64,000 nucleotides of DNA, from contig NZ_JADHDT010000006.1 in assembly GCF_016820445.1 (NCBI RefSeq), positions 1-64,000 on the forward strand, in the 5' to 3' direction. The notes under the pieces were generated by a model, which searched no databases, was not told the DNA's origin, and worked only from the letters and a program-made list of their open reading frames with translations. Of the stretch, positions 58,710-64,000 are shown piece by piece. This DNA is from Sphingomonas beigongshangi. Its GTDB lineage: Bacteria > Pseudomonadota > Alphaproteobacteria > Sphingomonadales > Sphingomonadaceae. The stretch's first letter is position 1. The number at the start of each line of letters is the position of its first letter. The translations under genes and the position numbers were made by a program.

Positions 58710-58965
58710 GGGTGTCAGCCGTCTTTCCGTTATAGGCACGAAGGGGCGCCACGCCCCACGGTCGAGATGCCAAACTCGCATGCATCGCCTTGGCTCCGGC
58801 TATCGCCAGCCGATTTGCGCGTCGTCAGGCCTTAAGGATTGGGCTCGTCGATATCCTTCGGTGCTTTGGTATCGCCAGCCTTTGACCAACCCGCCCATCC
58901 GCAATCGATCCTACCTCGCCGATCAGCGCTGCCCCAAAACGGATTACCGCGGCCGATGATCACAG

Positions 58966-59421
58966 TCACTTGGATAGCATTTTCACGACCGGCTCCAGGG
59001 GTAGGGCCGGCGGGGCGAGACCACTCGAAGCGGCAGCCTGTTCTACCATCGATTTAAGGTGGCGGCGCCAAAGTGCCGCTCGCTGCGCCTTAGGCACAGC
59101 GGCGATGTCTTGCGGCCAAAGCGAATAAATGATCGAGCCACAGGCCTGTCCTGCCTTACATACCTCGACCTGCATCAGCAGAGAGAAGGTGCGATCACTT
59201 GCGTCGTCGAACCTCTCGACCTGAATATGGAAGGGCTCCGCGTTGAACGTGATCCCATGATGTCGCGAGTCGGGCCACGCGGGCATTTCTAGCCAACGCC
59301 CTTTCGGCGTATTGGCAATTGAGAGGTTTACGGGCGGCGGCGGTTCTACTCGTCTGCCCGGGGGATCCCCCGCTTGAGCAGCGGCAACGGTCATGAGCAT
59401 AAGCGCCAGATTGATCGTCAT
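58966..59421 (-). CDS. Exported protein of unknown function
   Basis: The 151-residue protein has a signal peptide (NLALMLMTVAAAQA) and a beta-rich mature part (GRWLEMPAWPDSRHHGITFN; FHIQVERFDDASDRTFSLLM; CKAGQACGSIIYSLWPQDIA). Two cysteines close together. No domain recognised. Confidence 0.6.
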   Translation of the reverse strand: MTINLALMLMTVAAAQAGDPPGRRVEPPPPVNLSIANTPKGRWLEMPAWPDSRHHGITFNAEPFHIQVERFDDASDRTFSLLMQVEVCKAGQACGSIIYSLWPQDIAAVPKAQRAALWRRHLKSMVEQAAASSGLAPPALPLEPVVKMLSK

Positions 59422-59787
59422 GCAAAGAAGCTGATCCGCCCCCTTCTCATTGTCAACGCGACGTCAACCGACCGCGTTTGCAATATCAGGCTCAGACCGG
59501 TTCTCCAGGATGGGAACCCGGCGTCCGGCCCGCTGTCTCGTTCCCCATTGCCGCGCCGCCGGCGGCGGCACAGTCCGCCGATCACGCTCGCAGTAGGGTC
59601 GTCGAGCCATGACGCCACATAGCACCCTACCCTTCATCTCGCCCGAATAAGGACCAGCGTCCATTCAGCACCAGCATTGTTTTTTTACTGTACCATGCTA
59701 ACTGGGAGCCAATCCGATGCCACGGCGGTCGGTATCTAGATGGTACATCAACCCATCGGGCGGCGCGCAAGCGCCGCCTTTTGTGTT
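59422..59787. other. Intergenic region with a possible small RNA
   Basis: No protein gene seen. The last 110 bases hold an inverted repeat GTACCAT/ATGGTAC (near 59691 and 59739) and a strong plus-strand terminator at 59759. A short RNA transcribed rightward is possible. The first 250 bases show nothing. Confidence 0.35.
59759..59785 (+). terminator. Strong plus-strand terminator without an assigned gene
   Basis: GGCGGCGC-GCAA-GCGCCGCC (59759-59778) is a perfect 8-bp stem with a tetraloop, followed by TTTTGTGTTT. It points rightward into the 3' end of the DUF3800 pseudogene, with no plus-strand gene upstream. Confidence 0.7.
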
Positions 59788-60573
59788 TCAGGCTGGCAGA
59801 TGCTTGAAGCCATAGCCCATTATGCGACCGTTCCAAGGGGACCGATCATATTTGGTGTCCCTTAGGATATTACAAACTTGCGTTGCAAAAGGCCCCAGCG
59901 TCACGTCGTGTCCCATCCTCTCTCGCACAAATATGTGGCTAGGATGTGCCAATAGGTCGCATAGCTGCAATCCGGCAATATTGTCTTTCTTAGTACGAAA
60001 TTTTAATGTTTTACCGCGCAACGAAGATTCTATTGCTGCGGGGTTGCGATAACGGGTGCCTTCGACTCTGATCTTATTGTACTCGGCTTGAAGTACGCCA
60101 TCTTTTCCCTGCCTACTCTCAGGCATGATGTCGCCTATCGTGCCGGCACGCTCGAGGAACTGCACATATTTCTCTACGATAATCTGTAGAAGATAATGAT
60201 ACGGATGAGTCTGCTGCCAATGCTATTGATCAGCCATCCACGACTTGTCGATCAAGGCCGTGATGACGACATACGGCGTCGTCTGGAATATGTCCAGGAT
60301 TGCAGCATTGTAGGCCACGCGTGTGAGCGCATTTGTTCGCAGCGCTTGATACGGCCCCTTTCCACCCATGATCTCTTTCCTGTGCAGGATAAGGGGCGCA
60401 TCTGGGTCATGATCAAAGATCGTCGCCTTTAAGGCATTCAGCGCTGGCTCGAGGACATCCCGAGCGTCGGTGATCTTCATCGCAACACCGGTGAGGCTGA
60501 GATATCGGTGATTGTCTTCGTCCAGCCGAGACATCGTGTCTGTGCCGACTTCATCCACGTATAGCCTGTACAT
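59788..60573 (-). pseudogene. DUF3800 protein split by an in-frame amber codon
   Basis: The front part (60573-60223) begins YRLYVDEVGTDTMSRLDEDN, the DUF3800 opening with catalytic-type Asp. The frame stops at TAG (60223-60225) and continues in the same frame with HWQQTHPYHYLLQIIVEKYV, then FLERAGTIGDIMPESRQGKD and IAGLQLCDLLAHPSHIFVRE, the usual second half. One base change (for example CAG to TAG) explains the interruption. DUF3800 proteins have an RNase H-like fold and often sit in mobile or defence loci. Unless the amber is read through, the gene is inactive. Confidence 0.8.
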
Positions 60574-60881
60574 CGAATCCCCTTAACTGCGATTGAGCGC
60601 AGAAGGGAAGGCATCATGTATTCGACCATCCAAGGTGCGCCCCGCCGAACGCTTGCCCACTCGAGCTGCATAATGAACGCGATGACCATGGAAGCCCATT
60701 CCGCCGGCGAAGTTTTCGGTGGCTTCTTCTCTTTCCGACAAATTCCCCCTCGCTCAGGGGGGCTACGGGAAACAGAGGGAGGATTTGTCAGAAAATCACG
60801 AGAGCAGGCCGCTGTTTCTTAATCAGCAGAAGCCCTCGCCTACTGCCGTCCCATCCCCCGGCCCGAAACGGCCGCAGGCAA
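60574..60881. other. Intergenic region with an imperfect palindrome
   Basis: No gene seen. A 17-bp inverted repeat (60735-60751 and 60775-60791; 15 of 17 positions pair counting one wobble) begins CCGACAAAT and ends ATTTGTCAG. It looks like a REP-type intergenic element. It lies upstream of the DUF3800 gene and downstream of the small exported gene. Confidence 0.4.
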
Positions 60882-61148
60882 TCAACGCGTCGCGACCTCG
60901 AGGACGCCGCGGCGGTGCTCGATGAAGACGCCCTCCTGCGCCCAGGCCGACTTCCCGCGACAGGTCATGCCGCGGACGTTCGGTCGCGGGTCGGCGGCCT
61001 GTCCGTCGCTGTAGAGGCGCAGGCAGTAGACGTCGCGCCCCGGCTTGTACGACGCATCGTAGAAGCGCGGCGGCGCGGTCTGCGCTGCGGCCGGCGCGGC
61101 GGCGCTCGTCATCGCGAGCACAACGGCGGTGCACATGGTAAGGCGCAT
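60882..61148 (-). CDS. Small exported protein, host
   Basis: The 88-residue protein has a signal peptide (MCTAVVLAMTSAAAPAAAQ) after GGGAG, and the mature part RFYDASYKPGRDVYCLRLYS, PRPNVRGMTCRGKSAWAQEG with two cysteines. Periplasmic, function unknown. Start chosen at 61148 because of the ribosome binding site. Confidence 0.62.
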   Translation of the reverse strand: MRLTMCTAVVLAMTSAAAPAAAQTAPPRFYDASYKPGRDVYCLRLYSDGQAADPRPNVRGMTCRGKSAWAQEGVFIEHRRGVLEVATR

Positions 61149-61370
61149 GATCGTTCTCCCTTGTCGCCACCGCCCCATCCGGGCGGCACGTCAGAGCCCA
61201 TGCGAGAAGTGTGCCATTCGCATAATACACCTGCGGGGCCGGGCATGCCGGCCTTGGCGGCGACGCTATCCGGCGAAAGGCACCGGATATTGGCGCGATG
61301 CGCCGATGCGATGGGATGGGTTAGGATGGGATGGGATGGGTTGGGATGCGATCGGATCGCCCGCGCGCGC

Positions 61371-61952
61371 TCAGTCGCCGCGCGCCAGCCACTCGGCGAG
61401 CGTCAGCTCGCTGGTCGGCCGCGTCTCCGCGCCCATGCTGTTGCGCATGATCTCCAGCGCCCAGCGCGTGCGTTCGCCATGCTCGCCGGCCACGGCATCG
61501 GCTGGCACCCACAGGTCGTACTGGCGCATGTGCGCGTCCGCCGCCGTGAACAGCACGCAGATATCCGCGGCGATGCCCGCGAGCACGAGGCGGCTGACCC
61601 CCAGCTGCGGCAGGAGCACCGGCAGGTTCGTCGCGTAGAAGCCGGAGAATTGGGGCTTGATGATGAAATAATCGTCCTGGCGGGGGCACAGCGCCCGCGT
61701 CAGCCGATGCCCCGGCGCATCCTCCTGCGCGAGGGCCGATTCAATCAGGCGGCTGCGTTCGGAATGCCACGCGCCGTTGTTGTCGTTGACGTAGATGACG
61801 GGCACGCCCGCCGCATCCGCGCCGTCGCGCAGCGCCAACAGGGGGGCGATCGCCGCCTCCGCAGACGCGCGCAGCTGCTCGCCGCCGTCGAACGCCAGCG
61901 CGTTGACCATGTCGATGAGCACGAGTGCGGTGCCGCCGCTTTTGTCCACCAT
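61371..61952 (-). CDS. Isochorismatase-family cysteine hydrolase
   Basis: The 193-residue enzyme has the family triad: Asp14 (ALVLIDMVNALA), Lys99 (FIIKPQFSGF) and Cys132 (AGIAADICVLFTAADAHM), so it is catalytically complete. Members hydrolyse amides or vinyl ethers (nicotinamide, isochorismate, ureidoacrylate). It is divergent from dinB with about 70 bp between. The substrate is not predictable from this alone. Confidence 0.88.
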   Translation of the reverse strand: MVDKSGGTALVLIDMVNALAFDGGEQLRASAEAAIAPLLALRDGADAAGVPVIYVNDNNGAWHSERSRLIESALAQEDAPGHRLTRALCPRQDDYFIIKPQFSGFYATNLPVLLPQLGVSRLVLAGIAADICVLFTAADAHMRQYDLWVPADAVAGEHGERTRWALEIMRNSMGAETRPTSELTLAEWLARGD

Positions 61953-62021
61953 TCCAGAATCCTAGCAGGGTGGCGCCGTGGCGCCTTGATCTGCGCTGCA
62001 TTTGGAACGAAACGAGATCGC

Positions 62022-63134
62022 ATGGCCGATGACGCCGCCCCGCCCGTTCCAACGCCCGCGCAGCGCAAGATCATCCATGTCGACATGGACGCCTTCTACG
62101 CCAGCGTCGAGCAGCGCGACGATCCGGCGCTGCGCGGCAGGCCGGTCGCGGTCGGCGGCTCGCGCGCGCGCGGCGTGGTGGCGGCGGCGAGCTACGAGGC
62201 GCGCGTCTTCGGCGTCCGCAGCGCGATGCCCTCGGCGACCGCGGTGCGTCGCTGTCCCGATCTCGTCTTCGTCCGGCCGCGGTTCGAGGTCTACAAGGCG
62301 ATCTCTCTGCAGATCCGCGCGATCTTCGCCGATTATACCGACCTGATCGAACCGCTGTCGCTCGACGAGGCCTATCTCGACGTCACCGAGGACCGCCATG
62401 GCCTGGGCAGCGCGAAGGCGATCGCGGAGCAGATCCGCGCGCGCATCCGGGCGGAGACCGGGCTGACCGCGTCGGCGGGGGTCAGCTACAACAAGTTCAT
62501 CGCCAAGCTCGCCTCCGACCAGAACAAGCCCGACGGCCTGTGCGTGATCCCGCCGCACAAGGGCGCCGCGTTCGTCGCGAGCCTGCCGGTGAAGCGCTTC
62601 CACGGCGTCGGGCCGGTCACCGCGCAGAAGATGGAGCGGCTGGGCATACAGACGGGCGCGGACCTGCGCGATCGCCCGCTCGCCTTCCTGCAGGCGCATT
62701 TCGGATCCTATGCCGACTATCTGCATCGCGCGGCGCGCGGCGTGGACGATCGGCCGGTGCGGTCGAACCGCCCGAGCAAGTCGATCGGGGCGGAGCGGAC
62801 GTTCGAGACCAACCTGTCGGAGCCGGCGGCGCTGCACGCGGCGATGGAGACGATCGCCGACGCCGCCTGGACGCGCGTCGATCGCTCCGGCGCGCGCGGG
62901 CGAACCGTCACGCTGAAGCTGCGCCATGCCGATTTCCACACGATCACGCGCGCGCGTTCGCTGTCGCACGCGGTGCCGGACAAGGCGGCGTTCCTGGCGA
63001 TCGGGCTGGACCTGCTGCAGGCCCAGCTGCCCGTGCCCGGCGGCGTGCGGCTGCTCGGGCTGACCCTGTCGGGCATCCTCCGCGATGAAGCTCCCGACGC
63101 GGACGTGACGGCACAGCCGAGCCTCCCGCTGTAG
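62022..63134 (+). CDS. dinB: DNA polymerase IV (DinB), Y-family translesion polymerase
   Basis: The 370-residue protein has the Y-family catalytic sites: IHVDMDAFYASVE at the start and LSLDEAYLDVT in the palm. The GVSYNKFIAKLASDQNKPDG and KRFHGVGPVTAQKMERLGIQ segments (helix-hairpin-helix) and the little-finger domain are complete. It bypasses lesions in DNA with low fidelity. Start at 62022; the reading frame is open far upstream but without protein-like sequence. Confidence 0.96.
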   Translation: MADDAAPPVPTPAQRKIIHVDMDAFYASVEQRDDPALRGRPVAVGGSRARGVVAAASYEARVFGVRSAMPSATAVRRCPDLVFVRPRFEVYKAISLQIRAIFADYTDLIEPLSLDEAYLDVTEDRHGLGSAKAIAEQIRARIRAETGLTASAGVSYNKFIAKLASDQNKPDGLCVIPPHKGAAFVASLPVKRFHGVGPVTAQKMERLGIQTGADLRDRPLAFLQAHFGSYADYLHRAARGVDDRPVRSNRPSKSIGAERTFETNLSEPAALHAAMETIADAAWTRVDRSGARGRTVTLKLRHADFHTITRARSLSHAVPDKAAFLAIGLDLLQAQLPVPGGVRLLGLTLSGILRDEAPDADVTAQPSLPL

Positions 63135-63250
63135 GCGGCTGCGGTCCCGCCGCCCGGGCGATGGCGGCAAACGTCGCGCGGCACGTCGCTGCCCCCTCGA
63201 CGGAGTCGCCGACCTCGTTTACGATTCGATAACCAGATCCGGGCGGGGGA

Positions 63251-64000
63251 ATGTCGGTCGAACCGTGGTTCATCGTGGCGATGGTGCTGAGCCTGTCGGG
63301 CTATGGCATCTATCTGGCCGGGCTGCGGCGGCACCTGGTCGAGCCCAGCCGTGCGTCCTGGCTGATCTGGGCCGTCGCCACCGGGATCGAGGCGGCGACC
63401 TACCTCGCGGTCAATCCGGGCCGGCCGCAGGGGCTGGTGTTCGTGGTGTCCGCGCTGTCGTGCATCGTCGTGACGCTCGCGATGTGGCGCCGGTCGCGCT
63501 GGTCGCGTCCGTCGACCACCGAAACGGTGTGCATGGCGGCGAGCCTGGCCGCGATCATCCTGTGGCTGCCGCTGCAGGAGACCTTCTGGGCGCACATGCT
63601 CGTCGTGGGTGCGGTACCGCTGGGCTTCTGGCCGACCTGGGCGAGCGTCTGGGAGGATCGCGCGCGCGAGCGGTCGCCGGCCTGGGGGCTGTGGACGCTC
63701 GGCGACCTCGCCACGCTGTTCGTCGCGGTGCGCAGCCACGGCTTCGGCGTCGGCGAATATGCCTATATCCTGGTCGAGCTGCTCTGCCATGCCAGCGTCT
63801 GGCTGATGGTCGGCCTGTCGACGATCAGCCCCTTGCGCGCCTTCGGCGTCCGCAAGGAGGGGCTGCGCATCCTCGACGCCTATGTCCCCGCCAACCCCTT
63901 CGCGGTGCGCGAGACGCATCTGGGCAAGGCGGTGTTTGCCGCGCGCGGGTTCGCGCGGGGCGAGACGCTGCTGCGCTTCTCCGGCCCGACGGTGCCCGCC
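63251..64000 (+). CDS. Membrane protein ending in an apparent SET domain (partial)
   Basis: The gene starts with GGCGGGGGA then ATG and stays open for 250 codons to the window edge. It has about seven hydrophobic segments in residues 5-190 (VAMVLSLSGYGIYLAGL; FVVSALSCIVVTLAMW; ASLAAIILWLPL; LVVGAVPLGFWPTW). Then, after a short linker (LRILDAYVPANPFAVR), ETHLGKAVFAARGFARGETL begins, which resembles the opening of SET lysine methyltransferases (hxxGxGxFAxxxhxxGExh). A membrane-anchored SET protein would be unusual; only the first part of the domain is visible. Confidence 0.62.
   Translation, partial: MSVEPWFIVAMVLSLSGYGIYLAGLRRHLVEPSRASWLIWAVATGIEAATYLAVNPGRPQGLVFVVSALSCIVVTLAMWRRSRWSRPSTTETVCMAASLAAIILWLPLQETFWAHMLVVGAVPLGFWPTWASVWEDRARERSPAWGLWTLGDLATLFVAVRSHGFGVGEYAYILVELLCHASVWLMVGLSTISPLRAFGVRKEGLRILDAYVPANPFAVRETHLGKAVFAARGFARGETLLRFSGPTVPA

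Noticed and set aside
60915..62021. N-terminal extension of dinB upstream of 62022
   Set aside because: The upstream in-frame sequence is not conserved-looking, passes through the isochorismatase gene antisense, and normal DinB begins close to the IHVDMDAFYASVE motif.

Overview
The window reads as a high-GC alphaproteobacterial chromosome, most likely Sphingomonas or a close relative. This rests on the codon style, the lepA and dinB sequences, and PEP-CTERM proteins with the PEPxxWA signal seen in sphingomonads. About 18 kb is host DNA: 1-12447 on the left and 58096-64000 on the right. The middle, 12448-58095, is one 45.6-kb prophage inserted in the 3' end of a tRNA-Pro(CGG) gene and bounded by a perfect 51-bp direct repeat.

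Left host flank: a secreted cyclophilin, a glycine-zipper envelope protein, a CitE-like lyase divergent from a BaiN/HI0933-type flavoprotein, a DEAD-box helicase, a KTSC protein, a membrane diguanylate cyclase, a small exported protein, lepA, an unrecognised cysteine-rich protein, and a coupled pnuC/NadR-like pair for nicotinamide riboside salvage.

Prophage early regions: a LexA/CI-like S24 repressor and a co-oriented HIRAN gene lie between two divergent promoters. Each promoter carries a GTAGGACnnGTCCTAC palindrome in its -35/-10 spacer. The leftward operon (16958 to 12553) is a chain of overlapping small genes ending in the tyrosine integrase. The rightward operon (from 18282) holds Cro-like and CII-like regulators, zinc-finger proteins, a phage DNA polymerase III beta clamp, replication-type proteins and a NusG-like factor placed where a late antiterminator would be. 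An HNH nuclease and a hairpin before the terminase suggest a cos site.

Prophage late region (25180-51132): an HK97-type siphophage module with small and large terminase, portal, ClpP-like protease, capsid, connectors, tail tube, tail chaperones (possible frameshift), tape measure, tail-tip proteins (one ending in an intein-like Hint domain) and a beta-helix-type tail fibre. Two leftward lysogenic-conversion genes, an acetyltransferase and a methyltransferase with duplicated leaders, follow. Then come membrane proteins, a GH19 endolysin, a holin, a nested Rz/Rz1 spanin pair, and a 917-residue protein with 13 short repeats and a GDSL-type esterase domain.

Prophage right end (51227-57906): accessory genes, partly AT-rich. 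These are two PEP-CTERM proteins with duplicated 3' ends and terminators, a small regulatory cluster (YozE-like, Xre-like), a winged-helix regulator, small secreted proteins, and a RES-domain protein (predicted NAD-degrading enzyme).

Right host flank: two exported proteins, a DUF3800 gene interrupted by an in-frame amber codon, a small exported protein, an isochorismatase-family hydrolase, dinB, and a membrane protein that runs off the edge as what looks like a SET domain.
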